NCBI GenBank assembly: GCA_003385635.1
Contig: QQUY01000001.1
Location: 1,651,001 to 1,715,000 of the forward strand
Origin: Acidobacteriota bacterium
GTDB taxonomy: Bacteria; Acidobacteriota; Blastocatellia; Pyrinomonadales; Pyrinomonadaceae
Direction of reading: 5' to 3'
DNA: 64,000 nt
Made by a program: the position numbers and the translations under genes. Positions 27,935 to 36,223 of this stretch are shown here, piece after piece. The notes under the pieces were generated by a model. That model worked only from the letters and a program-made list of their open reading frames with translations. It was not told where the DNA came from and made no database searches. How positions within the stretch are numbered: position 1 is the stretch's first letter; every line of letters begins with the position of its first letter.

Positions 27935-28780
27935 AGAGTATTCGTAGAACCCCCGCCCGCTTTTTCTTCCAAGCCAGCCCGCGTCGACATACTTCTTGAG
28001 AAGCGGACAAGGCCTGTACTTCGGATCGCCGAGGCCTTCGTGAAGCACGTTCAGGATCGCGAGACACACATCCAGGCCAATGAAATCCGCGAGCGTCAAA
28101 GGTCCCATCGGGTGATTCATCCCGAGCTTCATTATCTCGTCGATCGATTCCCGGGTCGCGACGCCTTCGTGGAGCGCGAACACGGCTTCATTGATCATCG
28201 GCATCAAGATCCTGTTCGACACGAACCCCGGATAGTCGTTGCATTCGACCGGCACCTTCCCGAGTTTTTCTGAAAGCTCCTTAACAAACGAGTAGGTTTC
28301 GTCAGAAGTCTCGATTCCCCTGATCACCTCAACAAGCTTCATTATCGGCACCGGATTGAAGAAGTGCATGCCGATCACTTTATCCGGCCTCGAAGTGGTA
28401 GCAGCGATCTTTGTGATCGAGATCGAAGAGGTGTTGGTTGCAAGAACCGCGTCGTTCGAAGCCACTGAATCGATCTCGCCGAAGATAGTACGCTTGACCT
28501 CGAAGTTCTCCGTCGCCGCCTCGACGATCAAAGAACAATCCGAAAGAGGTTCATAGTTTGTCGAGCCTTCTATCCTCTCGATGGTCGAGGTCTTCTCTTC
28601 CTCGGTCATCTTTTCCTTGGTCACAAACCTGGAAAGGCTCTTGTCTATCGCTGAGATTCCCGTTTCTACAAACTCTTCGGCGACATCGCACATTACGACA
28701 TCAAATCCATTCACCGCCGCCGTCTGGGCGATCCCATTTCCCATCGTTCCTGCACCGATCACACCTATCTTGTTGGTCAT
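27932..28780 (-). CDS. hbd: 3-hydroxybutyryl-CoA / 3-hydroxyacyl-CoA dehydrogenase
   Basis: 282 residues, the usual length. It reduces acetoacetyl-CoA or oxidises 3-hydroxyacyl-CoA with NAD(P). [12 protein letters not shown] is the Rossmann glycine motif; [15 protein letters not shown] and [20 protein letters not shown] (catalytic His) are characteristic, as is the C-terminal [21 protein letters not shown]. Probably works with the thiolase encoded at 29472-30665 in butanoyl-CoA or fatty-acid metabolism. Separated from it by a small membrane-protein gene. Confidence 0.93.
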   Translation of the reverse strand: MTNKIGVIGAGTMGNGIAQTAAVNGFDVVMCDVAEEFVETGISAIDKSLSRFVTKEKMTEEEKTSTIERIEGSTNYEPLSDCSLIVEAATENFEVKRTIFGEIDSVASNDAVLATNTSSISITKIAATTSRPDKVIGMHFFNPVPIMKLVEVIRGIETSDETYSFVKELSEKLGKVPVECNDYPGFVSNRILMPMINEAVFALHEGVATRESIDEIMKLGMNHPMGPLTLADFIGLDVCLAILNVLHEGLGDPKYRPCPLLKKYVDAGWLGRKSGRGFYEYS

Positions 28781-28789
28781 ATTCTAGTT

Positions 28790-28888
28790 CGTATTCAGTC
28801 TGTTGAGTCTACTCAGTCTTTTGGGTCTATTAAGCCTATTGAGTCTATCGAGTCTAAACAGTCCATTGACTCTAATGAGTCTGTCTAG
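28790..28888. repeat. Degenerate 9-bp tandem array, 11 units
   Basis: Eleven consecutive 9-bp units with consensus tctattgag: for example tctgttgag, tctactcag, tctattaag, cctattgag, tctatcgag, tctaatgag, tctgtctag. It lies 10 bp upstream of the hbd start codon, so transcription into hbd may cross it. Confidence 0.8.
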
Positions 28889-28935
28889 TCACAAAGCGGA
28901 TTCGTCCCCACTACTCCCCACTCAAGACCTTCTTC

Positions 28936-28963
28936 TCAGTCCTCAGTCCTTTTCTCTCAGTCC
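28936..28963. repeat. 7-bp array (tcagtcc) ending at a stop codon
   Basis: tcagtcc, tcagtcc, ttttctc, tcagtcc: four units, ending 5 bp before the stop of the membrane-protein gene (28969). A nearly identical block lies at 30921-30949, at the stop of the cytosine deaminase gene. Confidence 0.7.
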
Positions 28964-28968
28964 TGCCG

Positions 28969-29391
28969 CTACTGCCAGCTATTCGGAGGCGGGGCATTCC
29001 GATGAATTAAACCGTCATACAGCGACTTTCCCTGTTCCCCCAGGAAAAACCATAGCCCGTAGGCACCCAAGGCAGTTCCGAGAGGAAAGCTTGTTAGGCT
29101 CAAAACACTTGCGATGATACCGAGTATTTTTCCGATCTGGGCTTCCTTGTAGACCTTCCAGCCGGAAATCAAAAAAAAGATCGAGAACACCAGCAAGAAA
29201 AAAGCGATACCGATCGCCAGGACCACAAAGATCCCGCCCGCAATGGCAGCCTCCTCGTCCGGTCCTGCGGCGATCAGCATCGTTCCCATCCCACCGTAGA
29301 TCAGTCCGATACCTAGAGCTCCAAGAAGCGTAAGGCCGCCGAGTATCATAAAGAAAATGCCAAGAAGTCTATTGTGGTCTCTGGCTGTCAT
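28969..29391 (-). CDS. Small integral membrane protein, DUF4064-like
   Basis: 140 residues with four hydrophobic segments (about 10-35, 47-68, 69-90 and 95-115). The acidic loop AAGPDEEAAIAG lies between helices 1 and 2, and an amphipathic KVYKEAQIGK stretch between 3 and 4. This layout fits small DUF4064-type membrane proteins of unknown function. It lies between hbd and the thiolase gene on the same strand, but the 80-bp gaps and arrays make operon membership unclear. Confidence 0.65.
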   Translation of the reverse strand: MTARDHNRLLGIFFMILGGLTLLGALGIGLIYGGMGTMLIAAGPDEEAAIAGGIFVVLAIGIAFFLLVFSIFFLISGWKVYKEAQIGKILGIIASVLSLTSFPLGTALGAYGLWFFLGEQGKSLYDGLIHRNAPPPNSWQ

Positions 29392-29471
29392 TTGTTCAAC
29401 TCCGTTTCCAATGCCGTAGTTCTTTTTTCACAGACACTTACGGCTATTCGGCGGCCATTGTTCCAAGGCGG

Positions 29472-30665
29472 CTAATCTCTTTCGACGGCCATAGCTACGG
29501 AGTTGCCGCCGCCGAGACAAAGCGCAGCGACACCCTTCTTAACTCCCCGGCGCTTCATTTCGTAAAGCAGCGTAGTAAGGACCCTCGATCCGCTGTTGCC
29601 GATCGCGTGCCCAAGTGCGACCGCTCCGCCGTTAACATTGACCTTCTCCATATCCAGACCGAGTTCTTTCATCACTCCAAGAGCCTGCACCGAGAACGCC
29701 TCATTTAGCTCAAAAAGATCGACGTCTTCCATAGTCCATCCGGCCTTCTCGAGTACGTTCAGGACTCCCTGGACCGGCGCCATCATGATCAGCTTCGGCT
29801 CGATTCCAGATGTTGCATACGCTACGATCTTTGCGAGCGGTTCCGCGCCAAGCTCAGCAGCCTTTTCTGCCGATGTCACAACGACTGCCGACGCACCGTC
29901 GTTAACACCGGGCGCATTTCCTGCCGTTACGGTTCCGCCGTCCCTCTTAAAGGCAGGGCGAAGATTTCCGAGCGCTTCTACAGAAGTGTCGTCGCGGATG
30001 GTCTCGTCCTTGTCGAATATCACCGGATCGCCCTTCCGCTGCGGGATCTCGATCGGGAAGATTTCTTCGTCAAAACGCCCTGCGTCACGCGCTTCCATCG
30101 CCTTTCGATGAGAATTGTATGCGTACTCGTCCTGTTCGTCTCTGCCTATCTGGTACTTCTCAGAGACGACCTCGCCTGTGTTCCCCATATGCCAGTTCTC
30201 GAACGGGCACCAGAGGCCGTCGTGTATCATCAGGTCTACATTGGTTTTGTTCCCCATCCGGTAACCCTGGCGTGCTTCGGGAAGCGCGTACGGGATGTTG
30301 GACATCGACTCCATTCCGCCTGCAACGACAAAGTCCGAATCGCCCAGCCTTACAGACTGCGCTGCAAGAGAGACTGCCCTAAGCCCGGATCCGCAAACCA
30401 TGTTCACGGTCAACGCAGACACCTCGGGCGGAAGTTCCGCCTTGATAGCCGCCTGCCGAGCCGGAGCCTGTCCCAGGCCGGCTTGAACCACGCAGCCCAT
30501 GATCACTTCGCTTACATCTTCCTTGCTAATTCCTGCGCGTTTCACAGCTTCCTTTACCGCGGCAGCTCCTAAATCGGTAGCAGAAAAAGGCATAAGGCTA
30601 CCCATATACCTGCCGGTAGCAGTTCGGGCCGCACTGATTATTACTGCTTCTTTTAGTTCACTCAT
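29472..30665 (-). CDS. atoB: Acetyl-CoA C-acetyltransferase (thiolase)
   Basis: 397 residues, full length. It condenses two acetyl-CoA to acetoacetyl-CoA or cleaves 3-ketoacyl-CoA. The acyl-binding Cys is in [12 protein letters not shown] (near residue 89), the active-site His in [16 protein letters not shown] and the second Cys in CLGGGNSVA; the usual GHPxGASG is here GHAIGNSG, a mild change. With the dehydrogenase at 27932 it supplies two steps of butanoyl-CoA, fatty-acid or polyhydroxyalkanoate metabolism. Confidence 0.95.
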   Translation of the reverse strand: MSELKEAVIISAARTATGRYMGSLMPFSATDLGAAAVKEAVKRAGISKEDVSEVIMGCVVQAGLGQAPARQAAIKAELPPEVSALTVNMVCGSGLRAVSLAAQSVRLGDSDFVVAGGMESMSNIPYALPEARQGYRMGNKTNVDLMIHDGLWCPFENWHMGNTGEVVSEKYQIGRDEQDEYAYNSHRKAMEARDAGRFDEEIFPIEIPQRKGDPVIFDKDETIRDDTSVEALGNLRPAFKRDGGTVTAGNAPGVNDGASAVVVTSAEKAAELGAEPLAKIVAYATSGIEPKLIMMAPVQGVLNVLEKAGWTMEDVDLFELNEAFSVQALGVMKELGLDMEKVNVNGGAVALGHAIGNSGSRVLTTLLYEMKRRGVKKGVAALCLGGGNSVAMAVERD

Positions 30666-30879
30666 TTATTCTTTTCCCTCTGAAATATGAAGTCTGGTAT
30701 TGGTTTTTCGAAACTTAAATCTTCTCATTTCGAGAAAACGGAATCAAAACGCTGAGGACTGAGGGAAGATAGTCGAGAAAGTTGATATTTGATAATTGAG
30801 AATTGGGTTTCCTAATTGTTTGAGTAGTTTCGATTGTGCATTGCAGTCAGATCGAGCAATAAGGCATCATTCGATCACC

Positions 30880-30949
30880 AATCTTCAATCTTCAATCTTC
30901 AATTTTCAATTTTCAATTGCTCAGTCCTCAGTCCTTATCTCTCAGTTCT
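30880..30949. repeat. 7-bp arrays reaching the deaminase stop
   Basis: Units atcttca (x3) then attttca (x2) at about 30880-30917 are followed by tcagtcc, tcagtcc, ttatctc, tcagttc to 30949. The last unit overlaps the TCA (stop, reverse) at 30942-30944. Further weak 7-bp repetition lies at 30765-30800. The 276-bp gap holds no gene. Confidence 0.65.
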
Positions 30950-31391
30950 GACTTTCGCCGATGTCCTCATTCCAGATCTCCGAATGCTCTTCAATGAAAT
31001 TACCCAGTAGATCTTTGCATTCCGGATTATCAAGGTCGACGACCTCCACGCCGTGTTCCCGCAACCAGTCGATGCCGCCTGAAAACGTCTGAGATTCACC
31101 GACGATTACCGTCCCGATACGGAACTGTCTAATGAGACCGCTGCAGTACCAGCAGGGGGCCAACGTGGTCACCATTATTGTATTCGTGTAGTCCCTCTGG
31201 CGGCCCGCGTTTCTAAATGCATCCGTCTCGCCATGGACCGATGGATCGTCGTGCTGGACCCTACGGTTGCGGCCTTTTCCAAGCAAGTTTCCCTCGCGGT
31301 CGAAAAGTGCAGCTCCTATCGGCACTCCGCCTTCTTCAGATCCTATCCGGGCTTCGCGGATCGCGACCGCAAGCATTTCCTCGTTTGTCAT
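30942..31391 (-). CDS. Cytosine deaminase of the yeast FCY1 type
   Basis: 149 residues from ATG 31391 (a GTG directly before it would add one). It deaminates cytosine to uracil in pyrimidine salvage. The zinc/proton-shuttle motif HGETDAF and zinc motif PCWYC are present. GGVPIGAALFD near the start, VVGESQTFSGG and the final WNEDIGE closely follow yeast FCY1 (GGVPIGG, VVGENVNF, WFEDIGE). This separates it from tRNA adenosine deaminase TadA and guanine deaminase. The stop is covered by a tandem array. Confidence 0.85.
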   Translation of the reverse strand: MTNEEMLAVAIREARIGSEEGGVPIGAALFDREGNLLGKGRNRRVQHDDPSVHGETDAFRNAGRQRDYTNTIMVTTLAPCWYCSGLIRQFRIGTVIVGESQTFSGGIDWLREHGVEVVDLDNPECKDLLGNFIEEHSEIWNEDIGESQN

Positions 31392-31456
31392 CACGTCACA
31401 CCTAATAACATTACCGCTTCTTGAATCGCCATCCCCCGCGCCATAAGATTCGGATT

Positions 31457-31816
31457 ATGTCACAGGATTTTCAGGCAGGCGACTTTCTTATTTTTCAGCT
31501 CGAAGCCGGGTATGGCCTCTTGCGGCTTTTGGACATCGATGAATACCAAGACGAGCGGATCTGGCACTTGATCGCTTACGAGGATCTCTTCCTCGATGTT
31601 GACAGTGCAGATGAAGCGATAATCGCCAACAGATCGTTCAAAATCGCCAAACACCACCTCGCTCTGACGAACCGTGCGTTCGAGGCTACTCAGACCGCGA
31701 GGATGGGAAATGTGCCGCTTGAGGATTCGGAACTTGTAGTATTGAAGGACTGGAAATCGTCCGACGAAAAAGAGGTCTCTGACCTGTCGGTTCGATTACT
31801 ACTTGGGCTAAGGTGA
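31457..31816 (+). CDS. Conserved-looking protein of unknown function
   Basis: 119 residues from ATG 31457; an upstream in-frame start at 31421 would add 12. Acidic, no signal peptide or membrane segment; the opening QAGDFLIFQLEAGYGLLRLLDID suggests a small beta-barrel or SH3-like fold, followed by helices. I do not recognise a family. It is divergent from the cytosine deaminase gene with a 65-bp gap, so the two could share regulation. Confidence 0.6.
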   Translation: MSQDFQAGDFLIFQLEAGYGLLRLLDIDEYQDERIWHLIAYEDLFLDVDSADEAIIANRSFKIAKHHLALTNRAFEATQTARMGNVPLEDSELVVLKDWKSSDEKEVSDLSVRLLLGLR

Positions 31817-31852
31817 CGCCGGTTCGCGGCTAAACGTTCGGGGGCACGTTGT

Positions 31853-32140
31853 AGAGGCTGTCTGAAAGGGCAGCCTCCTCGTCGTGAACCGGAGTACCGA
31901 TGTTTCCAGGGAAGTCGCTCTTTAGTTGCCCCCCGTTTCAACGGGGGAAGCACAGGGTCTCTCACTATCCTCGGCCGGCTTTAGCCGGCGAATTTTGGGG
32001 CTGAAGCCCCTTTTTTGAGTGTGATGCCAAGTAACCCCCCGCTAAAGCGAGGGGCAACTGATATTCGATTTGCAAGAGGTCTTGCGAGCTTGAGGAATGA
32101 TCGAGCGCCTCAGGAGTGCCTTTTCAGACAGCCTCCTAGG
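31853..32140. repeat. Cluster of hairpin modules (M1-M4)
   Basis: In order: M4 ggctgtctgaaagggcagcc (about 31857-31876), M1 gttgccccccgtttcaacgg (about 31925), M2 gccggctttagccggc (about 31975), M3 ggggctgaagcccc (about 31998), M1 reversed ccccgctaaagcgaggggc (about 32037) and a single M4 arm near 32117. The same modules recur at 38041-38260, 57139-57318 and 59501-59716. With 32170-32293 this fills the 477-bp gap before the proline dehydrogenase gene. Confidence 0.7.
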
Positions 32141-32169
32141 ATACGCCGTCCCTACGGAACGGTGCTCAG

Positions 32170-32293
32170 TCTCTCTTTGGATTCGATCTGGAATTTGGAA
32201 TCTGAAATTTGAAATCACGAAGCGAAGCGCAGTGTACTTGAACTTTGAACTTGAAACCGACTCGGAACCTGGAACTAGGAACCCGGAACTCGA
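32170..32293. repeat. 7-bp arrays ending at the proline dehydrogenase stop
   Basis: Units ttggaat/ctgaaat/ttgaaat at about 32186-32215, then ttgaact-type units at 32236-32255, then tggaact, aggaacc, cggaact to 32291. The last unit ends one or two bases before the stop of the proline dehydrogenase gene (32294). Confidence 0.55.
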
Positions 32294-33469
32294 CTAAATT
32301 CCGCGTCTTTTCATCTCCCGGCTGATCAGATCGAGCTCGCGGCTCATCTGGCCGGTCACCGAAGTATTTTCCTGCGCTCGTCGGATCAAATACGGGACCG
32401 CATCTTTCACGGGTCCATAAGGGACGTACTTTGAGACGTTGTAACCGTTGTCGGCAAGTATATACGAGAGATTATCGCTCATTCCGTAAAGCTGCGAGAA
32501 AAAGCAGTGGGGGTGGTCGTGCGGAAGCTCTTTCTCTTCCATCAACTGCGCCATTTCCTGGGTGCTTTCCTCGTTGTGGGTGCCGTTGACGAAAGAGATA
32601 TCGTCAATATTGTCCAGGCAATACGCGACGGCCGCGTTAAATGCATCGTCGGTCGCGGCTTTATCGGGCTGGATAGGATCCGTGTATCCCATTTCTTTGG
32701 CACGCTCCCTTTCTTTCTCCATATAAGCGCCTCGAACAAGCTTCACCGCAAGAATGAAACCTTTTTCTTTCGCTTCCAGATGCGTCTTCTTGAGATACTC
32801 AAGCCGGTCGTGGCGATAGAGCTGTATCGTCGTATAAACGATGGGTTCCTCGCGATTACATTCTTCCATCATTCCCATCGCCAGCTGATCGATCGCGTTC
32901 TGGATCCAGGATTCTTCCGCGTCGATGAAGACGGGCTGATGGATCTTTCTCGCATATTCACAGATCTCGCGGACCCTTCGCTGCGCGCTTTCCCATTTCG
33001 TCACGTTTGAAGGCTTCAATTCGGCCCCTGAAGAGATCTTCTCAAGCGTACCGAGGGGCGCAATGCCCGTGATCTTGAAGACCGCGAAAGGTATGTCGTC
33101 GTCATTCTTCGCACGATCAAGATTGCGTATGACCTCTTCTTTCCCGTGTTCAAAGTCGTGTTCGCTTGTCTTTCCCTCGACAGAGTAGTCGAGGATCGCA
33201 CCGATCCCGGAATTTCCGAGACGGTCGATCGTCGCCTGGCATTCCTCAATAGTCTCGCCTCCGCAAAACTGCTCAAATACGGTCCTTTTGATCAGCCACT
33301 CCACCGGTAGCCCGACAGACAAAGCGAAAGAGGCGGAGCGGGTACCTATCTCGTTAAGGATCGGCGAGTTCAAAAGGCGGAACAGCCGGTATTTTTCGCG
33401 AAGTTCACTGTTGGATTTGTCCTTGAACGCCGTTTCGGTGTCCTGGAAATCCAGCCTAAATTCACCCAT
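32294..33469 (-). CDS. putA: Proline dehydrogenase (eukaryote-like monofunctional PRODH)
   Basis: 391 residues. An FAD enzyme that oxidises proline to pyrroline-5-carboxylate. The barrel motifs AVKLVRGAYMEKERERA, FVNGTHNEES, YGMSDNLSYILADNGYNVSKYVPYGP and YLIRRAQENTS are clear. It lacks the P5C dehydrogenase domain of bifunctional PutA, and its length and motifs match the monofunctional type seen in Bacteroidetes and eukaryotes. It diverges from the prolyl-tRNA synthetase gene. The PutA symbol is used only for the PRODH activity. Confidence 0.92.
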   Translation of the reverse strand: MGEFRLDFQDTETAFKDKSNSELREKYRLFRLLNSPILNEIGTRSASFALSVGLPVEWLIKRTVFEQFCGGETIEECQATIDRLGNSGIGAILDYSVEGKTSEHDFEHGKEEVIRNLDRAKNDDDIPFAVFKITGIAPLGTLEKISSGAELKPSNVTKWESAQRRVREICEYARKIHQPVFIDAEESWIQNAIDQLAMGMMEECNREEPIVYTTIQLYRHDRLEYLKKTHLEAKEKGFILAVKLVRGAYMEKERERAKEMGYTDPIQPDKAATDDAFNAAVAYCLDNIDDISFVNGTHNEESTQEMAQLMEEKELPHDHPHCFFSQLYGMSDNLSYILADNGYNVSKYVPYGPVKDAVPYLIRRAQENTSVTGQMSRELDLISREMKRRGI

Positions 33470-33616
33470 ACGAATAATTTAACACAGGTTCTGAACGATC
33501 GCGGAGAGGACAGAAAGTGACCGGCCGCAGAAGGAATTGTCACTCATCTGCTAATGCCGTATCATTTAGGTTTTTCGCCCCCCGGCGGGGCATTCTGGTT
33601 TTAGGGGACATACAAG

Positions 33617-35089
33617 ATGGGCAAAGGATTACCGAAGAGAAGCGAGGATTACTCGGCGTGGTACAACGAGATCGTAAAGCGAGCCGGCTTGGCTGAGAAC
33701 TCGCCAGTCCGCGGCTGCATGATCATAAAGCCATACGGTTTCGCGATCTGGGAAAAAATGCAAAAGGCACTTGACGATATGTTCAAGGCTACCGGTCACC
33801 AGAACGCTTACTTCCCTCTTTTCGTTCCCAAATCGTTTCTTGAAAAGGAAGAGGAGCACGCAGAGGGCTTTGCCAAGGAGTGCGCGGTGGTGACCCACTA
33901 CCGTCTTAAGGCGAATCCGGATGGCCCGGGGCTGATCGTCGACGAGAACTCCGAGCTTGAAGAGCCGCTTATCATCCGTCCTACTTCCGAGACTGTGATC
34001 TGGAACGCCTATAAGAACTGGATCCAGTCGTGGCGTGATCTCCCGATCCTCCTGAACCAATGGGCGAACGTCGTCAGATGGGAAATGAGAACGCGCCTGT
34101 TCCTAAGAACGGCTGAGTTTTTGTGGCAGGAAGGTCATACCGCCCACGCCACAGAGCAGGAAGCGATCGAGGAAACCGAGCAGATGCTCGGCATTTATTC
34201 GACCTTTGCCGAAGAATGGATGGCGTTGCCGGTGATACAGGGCTTGAAGACCGAATCGGAAAGGTTCGCAGGTGCTGTCGAAACGTACTGCATCGAGGCA
34301 CTCATGCAGGATGGAAAGGCTCTGCAGGCGGGGACCTCCCACTTTCTTGGTCAGAACTTTGCGAAAGTGTTCGATGTGAAGTTTGTCGATCAGAACAACG
34401 AGCAAACCTACGCGTGGGCGACAAGCTGGGGGCTTTCGACACGTATGATGGGCGCGCTTGTGATGGCACACTCGGACGACAACGGGCTTGTACTGCCGCC
34501 GAATCTTGCTCCCACACAGGTCGTGATCGTCCCGATCTACAGGGACGAAGCCGACCTGCCAAAGATCTCTGAAAAGGTCGGTCCATTAATCAAAGATCTT
34601 GAATCTCGCGGCATATCGGTCAAGTATGACGACGATGATAAATATAAACCCGGCTGGAAGTTCGCTGAGTACGAATTGAAAGGAGTTCCCGTGCGGTTGG
34701 GAATCGGAATGCGGGATCTTGAGAACGGCACGATCGAGGTCGCCCGCCGCGACGAACTTTCAAAGGAAACGCGTCCGATCGAAGGAGTGTCGGATCACAT
34801 CGAAGGCCTGCTCGAAGAGATCCAGACGAACCTCTACGACCGCGCTTTGAAATTCCGTGAAAAGAACACGTTTTCGGTGGATACGTGGGAAGAATTCAAA
34901 GCTCAGATCGAAGAAGGCGGCTTCGTTTCTGCCCACTGGGACGGAACAGCCGAGACCGAGGCGAAGATCAAGGACGAGACCAAGGCCACAATCCGCCTCA
35001 TCCCCTTGAATTCGCTCGAGGAAGCCGGGAGCTGTGTCTACTCAGGCGAGCCCTCCGCGAAACGTGTCGTTTTTGCAAGGGCGTATTGA
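33617..35089 (+). CDS. proS: Prolyl-tRNA synthetase, eukaryote/archaea-type (ProS type 3)
   Basis: 490 residues, class II aa[26 protein letters not shown] at the start, [29 protein letters not shown], and motif 2 [25 protein letters not shown] follow the archaeal/eukaryotic branch, which has no editing insert between motifs 2 and 3. [17 protein letters not shown] and the anticodon-binding domain (from about 305) are also present. The ATG at 33617 fits the usual start. It diverges from proline dehydrogenase (147-bp gap). Confidence 0.95.
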   Translation: MGKGLPKRSEDYSAWYNEIVKRAGLAENSPVRGCMIIKPYGFAIWEKMQKALDDMFKATGHQNAYFPLFVPKSFLEKEEEHAEGFAKECAVVTHYRLKANPDGPGLIVDENSELEEPLIIRPTSETVIWNAYKNWIQSWRDLPILLNQWANVVRWEMRTRLFLRTAEFLWQEGHTAHATEQEAIEETEQMLGIYSTFAEEWMALPVIQGLKTESERFAGAVETYCIEALMQDGKALQAGTSHFLGQNFAKVFDVKFVDQNNEQTYAWATSWGLSTRMMGALVMAHSDDNGLVLPPNLAPTQVVIVPIYRDEADLPKISEKVGPLIKDLESRGISVKYDDDDKYKPGWKFAEYELKGVPVRLGIGMRDLENGTIEVARRDELSKETRPIEGVSDHIEGLLEEIQTNLYDRALKFREKNTFSVDTWEEFKAQIEEGGFVSAHWDGTAETEAKIKDETKATIRLIPLNSLEEAGSCVYSGEPSAKRVVFARAY

Positions 35090-35093
35090 AGAA

Positions 35094-35175
35094 GGAGTCA
35101 GAAGTCGGAAGTCAGGAGTCAGAAGTGACGACTAGGTAGCCGGACCAGTGGCGGGAACGCGACCGTCAGGGAGCG
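35094..35175 (-). repeat. Box A (reverse) plus 7-bp array after the proS stop
   Basis: Five units (ggagtca, gaagtcg, gaagtca, ggagtca, gaagtga) occupy 35094-35128, starting 4 bp after the proS stop. Box A lies at 35147-35175 in reverse (cgctccctgacggtcgcgtt then cccgccact). In the box orientation the array is downstream of the box, as at 21861 and 36041. Confidence 0.75.
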
Positions 35176-35225
35176 AGTCCATTTTTTCACTGAGATCAGT
35201 TCTGATATGAAGCAACCAGACAGAT

Positions 35226-35262
35226 AACTAGCGCCTTTAACCCTTACCGGCAGGCGCTAGTT
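35226..35262. terminator. Hairpin between convergent proS and the secreted-protein gene
   Basis: aactagcgcct (35226-35236) pairs perfectly with aggcgctagtt (35252-35262), an 11-bp stem with a 15-base loop. Only a short T run follows (tttg). Its location between two convergent genes suggests a bidirectional terminator. Confidence 0.5.
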
Positions 35263-35292
35263 TGACTTCAAGAGAAGAATTATTCGTCCAGA

Positions 35293-35811
35293 TTATCCAA
35301 GGAACACATCCTCACTCCAGACCTCGACATATTCGGCAGTGTCAGCCTTTTTAAAGTAATGCCCGACGTTCAGGATCTTCCCACCGTCCTTCTGCAAGTG
35401 GTCGATGAATGATCGTGAAATGGTAAACTCGATCTTTGCGCCGGGCCGTAGAACTTGCTCCTCCATCCCCGTACCGCAGAGAAAGAGCGGCCGTTTCGTT
35501 CCGTCTATCTTGAATTGAAGCCCGTCCAGACCGGAATCGGGATAAGACATGTAGACCGCGTCGGTATCGCCGGCATTATGGGCGACAAACCTAAGCACCT
35601 CATTGTTATTCTTTGTTTCTGAACCAAGGTACCGAATCTCTACAAATCCCTTATCCACAGGGGAGAGTGTTGAGTTAGGTCTGACATCGGTTGATTTCGA
35701 AGTTGCCGCCCCGTCCGGGAGTTCACTGAACGCCTGTACCCCTGAAACGAAGAACAGGCCGATCGTGAATGCAGTAAGAAAAGAAAATGCCCTGATTGCT
35801 GTATATGTCAT
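35293..35811 (-). CDS. Predicted secreted protein of unknown function
   Basis: 172 residues. An N-terminal signal peptide (about 1-27, ending GVQA) predicts export. The mature part is rich in Ser/Thr, with a likely beta-sandwich (EVLRFVAHNAGDTDAVYMSYPDSGLDGLQFKIDG; ADTAEYVEVWSEDV). An aggtga ribosome site precedes the ATG by a few bases. No family is recognised and neighbours give no clue. Confidence 0.7.
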   Translation of the reverse strand: MTYTAIRAFSFLTAFTIGLFFVSGVQAFSELPDGAATSKSTDVRPNSTLSPVDKGFVEIRYLGSETKNNNEVLRFVAHNAGDTDAVYMSYPDSGLDGLQFKIDGTKRPLFLCGTGMEEQVLRPGAKIEFTISRSFIDHLQKDGGKILNVGHYFKKADTAEYVEVWSEDVFLG

Positions 35812-36040
35812 TGGTCACCTCGTATGAATTGCTCCGTATTAGTTACGGTTCTCTAACGACGACGGTCCAAAGACTTGCAAGTTCGGGTTAATTAATCTGG
35901 TTAATTCGTTTTTCTCGACGTCTCGTTCGTGATCTCAAAGGCCCCTGTGCAATCAACTACATGATTCGAAACAGTCTGAGACTTTCCTGGGAATCGCAGA
36001 GATTAGAAATAGTGAACCTGACCTCACTAGCTTTCACCGA

Positions 36041-36214
36041 CGCTCCCTGACGGTCGCGTTTCTGCCGCTGTTCACGATTCACGATTCACGATTCAGGATT
36101 CAGGATTCACGATTCTCCATTCACGATTCACGATTCACGATTCACCATTCACGATTCACAATTCACAATTCACCATTCACGATTCACCATTCGCCATTCA
36201 CGATTAACGATTAA
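36041..36214 (+). repeat. Box A plus long 7-bp array (cacgatt)
   Basis: Box A at 36041-36069 (cgctccctgacggtcgcgtt then tctgccgct) is followed directly by about 20 units of the cacgatt/caccatt/caggatt type to 36214, ten bases from the stop of the FHA-PrsW gene. The segment 35812-36040 before it has A/T-rich sequence (ggttaattaatctggttaat) and no visible gene. Confidence 0.85.
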
Positions 36215-36223
36215 CCCGCGCAG

